DNA of 10,500 bases, from positions 1-10,500 of the forward strand of contig CAZSBS010000173.1 in assembly GCA_964605095.1 (NCBI GenBank), given 5' to 3'. Below the pieces are notes generated by a model, which did not search any database, was not told the origin of the DNA, and saw only the letters and a list, made by a program, of their open reading frames with translations. Shown piece by piece: positions 1 to 6,403 of this stretch. The translations under genes and the position numbers were made by a program. Origin of the DNA: JAUWQU01 sp964605095 (GTDB lineage: Bacteria > Planctomycetota > Phycisphaerae > SM23-33). Position 1 is the first letter of the stretch. Each line of letters starts with the position of its first letter.

Positions 1-30
1 CATGTATATAATTCGGACGGCGTGTCGCAT

Positions 31-1116
31 TCACTCCCCGCCTGAGAGGCATGCGGCGTTCGCGCTTACGCCTTCCTGTGCTCGACCCAACGAAGGATCA
101 CGATACGGCTCATTCAGCTTCAATACCCAGTATGTCGCCTCTGCCAGGTGGCGGCCAACCGCCCCCACGGCCTTGGAATGGCCCCGCTTGTAACGCAGTC
201 GCCGGTAAAGCTGGCTCACGTGACGCTCCGGCTTGCGAGAGGCATGAAGTGCCACGCAGTTGCCGGCCTCGATAAACGCCCACTTCAAGTATCGATTCAC
301 GTCCGGGCGCAGTCGGCCAAAGCGGGTCTTGCCGCCGCTGGAATGCACCCGCGGCGTGGTGCCCGCATACGACGCCAGACGCTCGGCCCTGGCAAAACGC
401 TCGATGTCCCCGATCTCCATCGCAATGACCCCCGCCAAAATCAGCCCGATCCCCGGCAGGGTCTGTATCAGGCCGATCTGCGGCGTGATCTCCATGAGCT
501 CTTCCAGCCGCTTTTCCTGTTGGCCGATCTGGCGGTTCACCAGCTCCAGTTGGTCCCAGAGCAATTCCGAGCACCAGCGCGTCTGGTCGGGCAGTTTGGC
601 CTGCAACTCGGGCCACTGCCGGCGAGCCTCCGCGCCGAAGTTGTCACTGCAATCATCGATGTCCAGCCCGTACTTCGACAGCGTCGCCAGGAGACGATTC
701 TTCAAACGCGTGCGGTGCTGTGTCAGAACCATGCGGGTGCGGGTCACCTCGCGAAGGTCCCGCATGTCGGCCGGGGCGATCCACACCGTCGGCAGCGTGC
801 CGTTGCGTTGCAGGCGGTTGAGCCCGTGGACGTCCAGTTTGTCGGTCTTGTTGATCATGCCCATCATCAGCTTGGCCTTGCGGGGATGCACCAGCGCCGG
901 CACCAGGCCAGCCTGCTCAATCTCCTGCACGATCCAGTACCAACTGCCCATGGCCTCCACGGCAACAGTGGTGCCGGGCTGGCAACCTGCCAGGGCCTCG
1001 CGGATGGCCCCGGCAGAGTGCTCGATGCGCTGCTGAGCCACCCGTCCCGACCCGACTGCTTCTCGTTCCATCAGGGTGTAGTGCTTGTGACTATCAAATG
1101 CGATATACTCGTTCAT
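31..1116 (-). CDS. IS110-family DEDD/serine transposase (recombinase)
   Basis: This 361-residue protein is a full-length IS110-type recombinase, which moves the element by RNA-guided recombination using a RuvC-like DEDD domain and a C-terminal serine-bearing domain. In the N-terminal domain I see D8 (in IAFDSHK), E54 (in AVEAMG), and D92 and D95 (in NKTDKLD), the expected DEDD set. A helical linker covers about 125-210. The C-terminal Transposase_20 domain begins with LPGIG at 220-224 and carries HSSGGKTRFG at 258-267, whose serine 259 or 260 is the likely nucleophile. I chose ATG 1116 because AAGGAG lies 7 nt upstream (1129-1124). The frame stays open to 1188, but the extra 24 residues lie in the structured leader and do not belong to the family. 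No frameshift or stop is seen, so it may be active. Confidence 0.93.
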   Translation of the reverse strand: MNEYIAFDSHKHYTLMEREAVGSGRVAQQRIEHSAGAIREALAGCQPGTTVAVEAMGSWYWIVQEIEQAGLVPALVHPRKAKLMMGMINKTDKLDVHGLNRLQRNGTLPTVWIAPADMRDLREVTRTRMVLTQHRTRLKNRLLATLSKYGLDIDDCSDNFGAEARRQWPELQAKLPDQTRWCSELLWDQLELVNRQIGQQEKRLEELMEITPQIGLIQTLPGIGLILAGVIAMEIGDIERFARAERLASYAGTTPRVHSSGGKTRFGRLRPDVNRYLKWAFIEAGNCVALHASRKPERHVSQLYRRLRYKRGHSKAVGAVGRHLAEATYWVLKLNEPYRDPSLGRAQEGVSANAACLSGGE

Positions 1117-1117
1117 G

Positions 1118-1182
1118 GCGCGGCTCCTTACCTCATAGAAGGTGTCCAAGCCGTCAGGATACCCTGATGGCCGGAGCCGCGC
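1118..1182 (-). ncRNA. Structured IS110 leader: three-way junction, candidate bridge RNA part or translational control
   Basis: On the transcribed (minus) strand, a perfect 10-bp stem joins GCGCGGCTCC (1182-1173) to GGAGCCGCGC (1127-1118). Directly stacked inside it is a hairpin at 1172-1149 (GGCCATCAGG, loop GTAT, CCTGACGGCT; one A-C mismatch and one G-U pair). A small 4-bp hairpin follows at 1143-1130 (ACCT/AGGT, loop 6). The 3' strand of the outer stem contains the GGAG of the transposase ribosome-binding site, so the fold would hide it. IS110-group elements encode their bridge RNA in the non-coding leader upstream of the transposase, which fits this position. The RNA ends, and any guide loops, are not determined. 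The internal loops are too asymmetric to call them donor or target loops with confidence. Confidence 0.5.
1124..1129 (-). promoter_or_regulatory. Ribosome-binding site of the IS110 transposase
   Basis: AAGGAG reads on the minus strand 7 nt before ATG 1116. It decides the transposase start and overlaps the 3' strand of the 10-bp leader stem. Confidence 0.75.
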
Positions 1183-1327
1183 TTTCATATATTCACTCCA
1201 TATGGTCGCGCCTTCTCGCAGCTCTTGTCCCAGAATTGAAACCCTCTCTCTAACAACGTACGCTGAAGCACAGCACCGGATTCATCGATCCCCGCGTAAC
1301 AAAGTGCATCAGCTATCTGACCGCCGG

Positions 1328-1804
1328 TCAGAACTTGCGTGTCGCCAGGGCGAAGCCGACCACGGCGACGACCAGCACCACGATGACCGCCACAAGTATC
1401 AGGATCGTCCGGACGATGTTCAGGGCCGGGCGATGACGTTCGAGCGACGTCGCGTGAACCGGGCGCCGCGAGCGATCCTGCGATGGTTCCTCTTGCTTTT
1501 CCGCGAATATCCCGGCCGGAAGCATTACAGTGTCGGCCAGGCCCGCGCTGCTTTCCTCGGGCAAAATGAACTCGTCGGGGAGGGGCTTTTCGCCGACGCC
1601 CGGAGGCGGGGGGATGCTGGCGTGGTTGGTGTCGTCGGCGTTGGCATGTGCCGGGCCGAACGCGGCCGTCAGGGCGATGAGCGCGTCATTGGCGGCGGGG
1701 ATGGCGACGGTTTGCTTGCAGTGCGGGCAGCGCCCCTTCCTGCCGCCGTAGCGGTCGTCCACGCGGACGGATTTCCGGCAGTGCTCGCACGTGAAGTGGA
1801 TCAT
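1328..1804 (-). CDS. Zinc-ribbon protein with C-terminal membrane anchor
   Basis: This protein has 158 residues. An N-terminal zinc ribbon uses C6-x2-C9 and C26-x2-C29 (CEHC and CPHC), with the conserved GGRKG between them, like the MJ0042-type zinc fingers common in planctomycetes. A proline- and acid-rich linker of about 90 residues without obvious fold follows. A single strongly hydrophobic segment lies at about 131-153, with a short positive tail RKF. There is no signal peptide, so the zinc ribbon is probably cytoplasmic and tail-anchored. The ribosome-binding site is weak. The stop lies just before the IS110 leader region, so the insertion seems to have spared the reading frame. It is last in the minus-strand run after the yhbY-like gene, 107 bp downstream of it. 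The partner of the zinc ribbon is unknown; I do not assign a specific function. Confidence 0.75.
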   Translation of the reverse strand: MIHFTCEHCRKSVRVDDRYGGRKGRCPHCKQTVAIPAANDALIALTAAFGPAHANADDTNHASIPPPPGVGEKPLPDEFILPEESSAGLADTVMLPAGIFAEKQEEPSQDRSRRPVHATSLERHRPALNIVRTILILVAVIVVLVVAVVGFALATRKF

Positions 1805-1911
1805 CTCGATACCGCCATATTGCCTCTGTCTGGCCTGGCTGCAATGGTCCCTTGAATCACAGATTCAATGTACGTTTGTTTTGCCAGGGCGGGCAAGCAA
1901 AATAGTGCGGG

Positions 1912-2217
1912 TTACGGGAAGTGTATGCGGTCCTTGGGTTCGAGCGTTTCGTTGGGGCGGTATAGCAGGGCGGTCCGGCCAACCACGCCTGCGCAGAGGG
2001 CGCCGGCGGTTTCGGCGATTTGTCCGGCCAGGGCGTCGCGCCACTTGCCTGGCCCGGCGGGAAGGCGGACCTTGACCAGTTCCTGGTGGTCCAGCAGTTC
2101 TCGCACCGCCGCGACGAACGCCTCGCTGACGCCGGCCTTGCCGACCGACGCGAGCACGTCGAGCCCCTGGCCTATGCCGCGAAGGTGTCGCTTCTGCTTT
2201 CCTGTGATTTCCTGCAT
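1912..2217 (-). CDS. yhbY: YhbY-family (CRM domain) RNA-binding protein
   Basis: At 101 residues this matches the usual length of YhbY, a single CRM domain protein that associates with pre-50S ribosomal subunits. Family signatures are seen in order: LTGKQ-like ITGKQKRHLRG (4-14), the GKAG turn (27-30), the SEAFVAAVRELLDHQELVKV helix-strand (31-50), and the C-terminal GRTALLYRPN (80-89). I chose ATG 2217 because GGAG lies 7 nt upstream and the family sequence begins there. An in-frame ATG at 2283 would add 22 residues, but these are the translation of a palindromic repeat (MGILPM...). The gene follows the metallophosphatase on the same strand after about 83 bp that hold the repeat. Whether it shares the kinase transcript is uncertain. 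Confidence 0.9.
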   Translation of the reverse strand: MQEITGKQKRHLRGIGQGLDVLASVGKAGVSEAFVAAVRELLDHQELVKVRLPAGPGKWRDALAGQIAETAGALCAGVVGRTALLYRPNETLEPKDRIHFP

Positions 2218-2300
2218 TGGCGTTCTCCAAGAACGTGTATAAAAACCGGCGTTGCCCGTGCGACTCATGGGCAAGATGCCCATGCCACGGCGGCGGCCTG
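2218..2300. repeat. Dispersed palindromic repeat, copy A
   Basis: Located between the metallophosphatase stop and the yhbY start. The conserved end ACGTGTATAAAAACCGGCG lies at 2233-2251. It is followed by a perfect 8-bp palindrome CATGGGCA-AGA-TGCCCATG at 2266-2284. Read on the minus strand, it shares GGGCATCTTGCCCATGAGTC with copy B at 6438-6457, apart from two transitions. Confidence 0.8.
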
Positions 2301-3161
2301 TCAGTTGCCCTTGCCAAGCGCCGCGATTGGCCGGAGGTGTTTCTGTACCGTCTGCTCATCCAGCGGCTCGTCCGACGAGAACCGCAGCACGGCCCCGCGC
2401 TCGTGCTCGGCGGTGATGATGATTGCCCTGGGGCTGACGACCTCGAACGGAGTTTCGATCCGCTTGTGCGCCAGCACGAAGTAGCTCGCGCCGAGGCGTC
2501 CGGCCAGTTCATCGATCTGTTCGGGCGTCTGGTTGCGTCCCCACGTCCACTCGTAGACGCACCCGCCGCGTGCGAGGCTCTGCGGCGTGTACGGCCCCGC
2601 GGGCACGTCCTTGCCGGCCAGGCTCATTCGCTGCGGGGTCGGCAGGGTGTGGAGCATCATAACGCCGCCCGGCGTGGTGGCGGCGATTGGGATCGACAGG
2701 AGAAACTCGTTAATGGCCGCCAGGACTTCCCCGGCCGCGTCAGGCTCCACGGAACTTTTCACGCCCGCCGCGAAGGCCTCGCAGACGCCGCGTCCGCCTT
2801 TGGTGATCTCGTTGCCGGTGGCCTGGGCGACATCGTGGTTGCCCAGCAGGAATATCACCTGCTCGGGGTGGGCGAGCTTGAGCCTGGCCGCGCGAAGCAG
2901 CACGTCTATGCTGCGGTCGGCGCCCGTGCGGGCGTCCGGATCGCCGTGGACGATCTCCTGGAGAACCAGCCTGCGGTCGGGCCGGGCCGGCAGATCGGCG
3001 AAGGCGATGATCTTCATGAGGTTCTGGCGATGCCCATGAAGGTCGCCCGTGGCGATAACCTCCTTGCCGGCCTCGATCGCCAGCGTGTTGCCGGCGCGGC
3101 GCGGATCCTCGGCGTTTAGCCTTGCCGCCTGACGGAAGATGTCTGCCAACGGGTGGGACAT
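2301..3161 (-). CDS. Calcineurin-like metallophosphoesterase
   Basis: This 286-residue cytoplasmic protein carries the metal-binding motifs of the metallophosphoesterase superfamily: GDLHGH (39-44), GNHD (107-110), an H in MMLHT (171) and an AHK motif (H232). The second block is HGDPD (72-76), which departs from the GDxVDRG of eukaryote-like PPP phosphatases, so the substrate class is not fixed by motif. The start at 3161 lies 7 bp after the kinase stop. A GAGG ribosome-binding site overlaps that stop codon, so the two genes are translationally close and surely co-transcribed. The natural inference is a kinase/phosphatase pair acting on shared phosphoproteins. Nucleotide or small-molecule phosphoester hydrolysis remains possible. 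Confidence 0.85.
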   Translation of the reverse strand: MSHPLADIFRQAARLNAEDPRRAGNTLAIEAGKEVIATGDLHGHRQNLMKIIAFADLPARPDRRLVLQEIVHGDPDARTGADRSIDVLLRAARLKLAHPEQVIFLLGNHDVAQATGNEITKGGRGVCEAFAAGVKSSVEPDAAGEVLAAINEFLLSIPIAATTPGGVMMLHTLPTPQRMSLAGKDVPAGPYTPQSLARGGCVYEWTWGRNQTPEQIDELAGRLGASYFVLAHKRIETPFEVVSPRAIIITAEHERGAVLRFSSDEPLDEQTVQKHLRPIAALGKGN

Positions 3162-3168
3162 TGGCGCC

Positions 3169-4011
3169 TCAGATGCTGACCTCGGTGTCCCGGGCCATCT
3201 GCTTGGAGATGAGCGTCAGCCGGGAGACGACCTCGTTCATGGACGAGGGCCTCTGGACAGGGTTGAGTTCGACGCAGTCGGCGATGAGCTTGCTCAGCGA
3301 CTTGGGCACGCCGGGGTTGAACTGCTCGACGGGCAGGATTCTCTGGCCGGTGTTTAGCGTCAGCGAGCCCTCCTTTGGCAGCACGGTCGGGATGGGTCTG
3401 CCGGCGAGGGTCCAGTAGAGCGTCGCGCCGAAGTTGAACACGTCCGTCCGCCCGTCGAGGGGCCGGCGATGCACCTGCTCGGGCGCGATGAAGTCCGGCG
3501 TGCCCTGGATGCGGGCCTTGACCGTGCCGATCGGGCAGCTCTGGCCGAAATCGATCACCTTCACCACGGCGTCCTTTGAGACGATGATGTTGTTGGGCTT
3601 GGTGTCGGCGTGGACGAAGCCCTTGGCGTTCATGTCGCAAAGGGCCAAGCCGACCTCCAGGAAAACCCGCATGGTCTCGGGCACGCCGGATGGGCGGGAT
3701 TGCTGGATGCTCTGGCCCTGGACGTACTCCATGACCACGCGGACTTCCGTTAACGAAATCCAGCGGCGCACGCGCTGGAGGGCCAGGATCCTGCGGATGG
3801 CCGGGTGATTGAACTGCGATCCGACCTCGTACTCGTTGATGGCTTGATCCAGAAAACGGGTGTCATCGGAAGTGCGTTTCACGACCTGTTTAAGCGCAAC
3901 CACTTCATCAGTTGCGATGTTGCGGACTTGCCAAATGGTGCTTCTTGCACCGCTGCCGAGAAACTGAATAACTTGGTAGCCGGGCAACTCGAGTGTCGGG
4001 GTTAAGCTCAT
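3169..4011 (-). CDS. Serine/threonine protein kinase (cytoplasmic, non-RD)
   Basis: This 280-residue protein is almost nothing but a Hanks-type kinase domain. Seen in order: glycine-rich loop GSGARS (19-24), VALKQV with ATP-binding K41, helix-C E60, catalytic loop HADTKPNN (134-141) with D136, K138 and N141, DFG (154-156), GTPDFIAPEQ (170-179), D190 of subdomain IX, and R255. All catalytic residues are kept, but the usual HRD is HAD, so it is a non-RD kinase likely to be active without activation-loop phosphorylation. There is no transmembrane segment and no PASTA or other sensor domain, so it needs a partner for input. It is the first gene of the minus-strand run and lies 7 bp from the metallophosphatase. 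The ribosome-binding site before ATG 4011 is poor. Confidence 0.93.
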   Translation of the reverse strand: MSLTPTLELPGYQVIQFLGSGARSTIWQVRNIATDEVVALKQVVKRTSDDTRFLDQAINEYEVGSQFNHPAIRRILALQRVRRWISLTEVRVVMEYVQGQSIQQSRPSGVPETMRVFLEVGLALCDMNAKGFVHADTKPNNIIVSKDAVVKVIDFGQSCPIGTVKARIQGTPDFIAPEQVHRRPLDGRTDVFNFGATLYWTLAGRPIPTVLPKEGSLTLNTGQRILPVEQFNPGVPKSLSKLIADCVELNPVQRPSSMNEVVSRLTLISKQMARDTEVSI

Positions 4012-4256
4012 TTACTTGTTATTCTTAGCACTTGAAGCTCTAGCGGATGGAAGAAAAACTGTGCCTGGCGACCGTGAGCCAACGAGCACGGCTAAACGGT
4101 TAAGGATACGGCAAATCGTCGGCCCATCCAATTGGAAAGTTCACCCGGAACCGAAAAATTAGAGCAGCAATTTCCCGCTGGCCGGCTGTCAGGGGCCTCA
4201 ATGGCTTTCACGCGATGCCCGCCGGCGGTACAATCCTGGCCTCGCGAAGGAAGCTC
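4012..4256. other. Divergent intergenic region (kinase / flippase-like gene)
   Basis: These 245 bp separate the divergent kinase and flippase-like genes. The half next to the kinase is relatively AT-rich. Apart from the promoter candidate at 4207-4234, I see no hairpin, repeat or gene here, and no convincing -35/-10 pair for the kinase. Confidence 0.6.
4207..4234 (+). promoter_or_regulatory. Sigma-70-like promoter for the flippase-like gene
   Basis: TTCACG (4207-4212), a 16-bp spacer, then TACAAT (4229-4234). The -10 matches 5 of 6 and the -35 matches 4 of 6. It lies about 22 bp before ATG 4257, which argues against the earlier in-frame ATG at 4215 as the start. Confidence 0.45.
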
Positions 4257-5450
4257 ATGATGAAAGTCGGGACACGCAAGGTGCTGTTTTTCTCGGTTAA
4301 GCTGGTCGTGGCCGGCATCCTGCTGACGTGGGTGGTCGCCCAGGTCCACTGGCGCGATTACGTCCAGACCCGCGACGGGCGCCACAGCTATGCCGTGGTC
4401 CAGCCGCCGGGCGCCGTGGCATCCGAGGGCACTCTGCGCGTGGATGTCGGTGCGTGGTGGGCCGAGAGTATCGAGGCCCGCCCGGCCTCGGACTTTCAGA
4501 GCGTCCCGGGCGGGCAGGTGGTGAGGCCGGGCTTCGCCACAAGCCTGCGGGCCATCAACGTCGCTCTGGCGGCGGCGGGGACCCTGGCCTTTGGGGTCGC
4601 ATTGCTGCTGATAGCCGTCAGGTGGCGCATGCTGCTGAAAATACAGGACGTTAACGTCCCGCTATGGGAAGTGATGCGGCTGACATTCCTTGGCCAGTTC
4701 TTCAACGCGATCGTGCCGGGCACTGTCGGCGGGGATCTGGTCAAGGCCTACTATGTCGCCAAGCACACGCCCAAGGTCGCGGCCGTCATAGTCAGCATCT
4801 TCGTCGATCGCCTTATGGGGCTTGTCGAGCTGTCCCTGATGGCCGGGACGATGCTGGGCCTGCTGCTTTTGGGCGGGCAGCGAAGCTTCGAGGAGTTCCG
4901 CCTCCCCGCCATCTGCATGGGCGTTATCCTGCTGGCTGTGGCGGGGATGCTTACGTTCCTGCTCAGCCGGCGCTTCCGCCGGGCACTTCACCTGGACAAG
5001 CTCTACCGGCGGATGCCGATCGCCCACCACATCGCCGCCGCCGGCGACGCGGCCTTGCGATACCGGCAGCGGCTGGGAACGATGGCATGGGCGGTGGCGG
5101 TGTCTGTGGTCTCGCATTTGGCGTTCGTGGGCTTCGTGGCGTTGATGGGCGCCAGCCTGTCCATGCCCGCGGGCCCGATGGAATACTTCCTCTATGTGCC
5201 GCTGATATACATCATCGGGGCGATTCCACTGACGCCCGGCGGCGTCGGATGGGTCGAGAACTGGTACCTGCGGTTCTTCGAGAGCCCCGTCTGCGGGGCC
5301 AGCACGATACTGGTCCTGGCATTGCTGGCAAGGCTCGTGCCGATGATCTGGGGCCTGCCGGGAGCCATTGTGGCTGTTACGGGCGCCCGCGTACCGGCGC
5401 CCGAGGTCATCGAGGCCGAACTGTCCGCCGGAGAGCAGGCTCAAGACTGA
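4257..5450 (+). CDS. Flippase-like integral membrane protein (UPF0104 / LPG-synthase TM family)
   Basis: This 397-residue polytopic inner-membrane protein belongs to the family (PF03706, TIGR00374-like) that covers the membrane part of MprF and stand-alone YbhN/AglD-like proteins, linked to lipid or lipid-linked sugar handling. Family motifs seen: GQFFNAIVPGTVGGD (146-160), DRLMGL (184-189) and GAIPLTPGGVGWVE (321-334). Hydrophobic segments lie at about 9-28, 100-122, 179-206, 218-236, 275-300, 308-328 and 348-375. A soluble insert of about 70 residues between the first two (30-99) is unusual for the family. AAGGA at 4247-4251 supports ATG 4257 or the adjacent ATG 4260. There is no catalytic aminoacyltransferase domain, so it is not a full MprF. 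The substrate is unknown. Confidence 0.87.
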   Translation: MMKVGTRKVLFFSVKLVVAGILLTWVVAQVHWRDYVQTRDGRHSYAVVQPPGAVASEGTLRVDVGAWWAESIEARPASDFQSVPGGQVVRPGFATSLRAINVALAAAGTLAFGVALLLIAVRWRMLLKIQDVNVPLWEVMRLTFLGQFFNAIVPGTVGGDLVKAYYVAKHTPKVAAVIVSIFVDRLMGLVELSLMAGTMLGLLLLGGQRSFEEFRLPAICMGVILLAVAGMLTFLLSRRFRRALHLDKLYRRMPIAHHIAAAGDAALRYRQRLGTMAWAVAVSVVSHLAFVGFVALMGASLSMPAGPMEYFLYVPLIYIIGAIPLTPGGVGWVENWYLRFFESPVCGASTILVLALLARLVPMIWGLPGAIVAVTGARVPAPEVIEAELSAGEQAQD

Positions 5451-5620
5451 CCGGTGGCCAGGATGGCTTGTGGCACTACTCAAGTCGCTCGCCCCCCGTG
5501 CCGACGATGTCCGTGACGCGGCGCGAGGTCGAATATGCCGGCAAGTTGCGCATTGGTGCGCCCGCGCGTCCGCGAAGGCTGGGCGACTGCTCACTGGACA
5601 GCAATGGCAGGGCACGAAAC
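5451..5620. other. Intergenic stretch before the PilZ gene
   Basis: These 170 bp lie between the flippase-like stop and the chosen PilZ start. The PilZ frame is open throughout, with an in-frame ATG near 5507 and no ribosome-binding site. I see a small perfect palindrome GCGCA-TTGG-TGCGC and no convincing promoter or terminator. The PilZ gene may be transcribed from the upstream gene or from an unseen promoter here. Confidence 0.4.
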
Positions 5621-6403
5621 ATGGCGAGTCTTCAGAACCTGACCAACCAACAGATCGACGAAGTCCTTTACGCCGCCGCCGAGCGGCAGGTTCCCGCGAC
5701 GATCAGCGTTCGCGAACTGGCCGGCTGGACGAGCTATCACACGCGGCTGCTGGCGATTCGCCAGGGACATATCCTGCTGGAGGCGCCCGGCCCGGAAGTC
5801 GGCGAGCAGCCTCGCGAGTTTGGCCCGGCCGACAAGATCGGCGTGAGCTTCAAGCTCAAGCACCACAAGTTTGTATTCACCGGCACGGTGGCCGAAACGT
5901 CCCAGGAGAAACTAGATGACGGCTCGGTCCGCGGGGTGCTTCACGTGTGCAGCCCCACCCGCATGCAGCGAATGCAGCGCCGGGCCTTCAACCGCTCGGA
6001 CGTGCCGGGCAACCGCATCGTCCGCGCGTCGTTCTGGCTGGGCGGGCGGGAGAACGAGCCGGCCGGGACCACCCCGGACCAGCCCGTCTGGTCCGGGCGC
6101 GTTACCAACATCAGTGCCGGGGGCTTCCAGATCATCAGCGAGCATAGTCTCGGCGACGCCGTCAGTCCCGGCGACACCGTCGGCGTGCGGATCAGCTTCG
6201 GCATCGGCGAGGAGGCGGTCTACGCCGACGCCCAGTTCCGCCACTGTGTGGAAGAGGGCGGCAAGTTCCACCTGGGCTTTCAGTTCGTGGGTCTCGGCCT
6301 GACGCCCGAAAGCCGCGAAGCCCTGCAAGTCATCGGTTCCAAGGCCAACCAGTTCCAGCGCGAGCTGGCCAACTCCCAAGCCCCAAGCCACACTCGCAAC
6401 TGA
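5621..6403 (+). CDS. PilZ-domain c-di-GMP-binding protein (YcgR-like)
   Basis: This 260-residue soluble protein has a two-domain layout like YcgR. Residues about 25-110 form a YcgR-N-like beta domain, and residues about 118-225 form a PilZ domain. The c-di-GMP-binding signatures are present: RRAFNR (120-125) gives the RxxxR arginines, and TNISAGGFQI (162-171) gives the (D/N)xSxxG motif with N163, S165 and G168. HLGFQFVGL (217-225) is the usual last strand. Proteins of this layout bind c-di-GMP and control motility, exopolysaccharide or pili. ATG 5621 is chosen because the recognisable domain starts just after it. The ribosome-binding site is weak, and an in-frame ATG near 5507 would add 38 Arg-rich residues. 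It follows the flippase-like gene on the same strand. Confidence 0.88.
   Translation: MASLQNLTNQQIDEVLYAAAERQVPATISVRELAGWTSYHTRLLAIRQGHILLEAPGPEVGEQPREFGPADKIGVSFKLKHHKFVFTGTVAETSQEKLDDGSVRGVLHVCSPTRMQRMQRRAFNRSDVPGNRIVRASFWLGGRENEPAGTTPDQPVWSGRVTNISAGGFQIISEHSLGDAVSPGDTVGVRISFGIGEEAVYADAQFRHCVEEGGKFHLGFQFVGLGLTPESREALQVIGSKANQFQRELANSQAPSHTRN

Larger units (their letters stand above)
1..1200 (-). mobile_element. IS110-family insertion sequence (ends approximate)
   Basis: The element is defined by its DEDD transposase and the structured leader before it. It is transcribed on the minus strand, so its left (leader) end is at high coordinates and its right end near or before position 1. IS110 elements usually lack terminal inverted repeats and make no clear target duplication, so the ends cannot be fixed by eye. 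A short AT-rich motif recurs in the same orientation at both candidate ends: CATGTATATAATTC at 1-14 and CATATATTC at 1186-1194. It may mark the end regions, but this is weak. The left end must lie before the stop of the neighbouring gene at 1328 if that gene is intact. The true right end may lie outside the window. Confidence 0.65.

Noticed and set aside
148..1167. Long plus-strand open frame (339 codons) antisense to the transposase
   Set aside because: It is a high-GC shadow of the IS110 transposase, with biased composition and no recognisable domain.
1231..1245. ATTGAAAC, which ends many CRISPR repeats
   Set aside because: It is a single occurrence with no repeated unit, spacer pattern or cas gene.
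1880..1911. Possible terminator after yhbY (TTGCC/GGCAA stem)
   Set aside because: The stem is only 5 bp and no T-run follows on the minus strand.
1865..2512. 215-codon minus-strand frame overlapping yhbY and the phosphatase end
   Set aside because: It is Arg/Pro-rich and out of frame with both recognised genes, with no motif.
4662..5615. 317-codon minus-strand frame opposite the flippase-like gene
   Set aside because: It is rich in His, Gln, Arg and Ser as expected for an antisense shadow, with no ribosome-binding site or domain.
4664..5620. Long upstream extension of the PilZ frame
   Set aside because: Most of it overlaps the flippase-like gene in another frame, and the added sequence is Arg/Gly-rich. 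PilZ homology starts after 5621.
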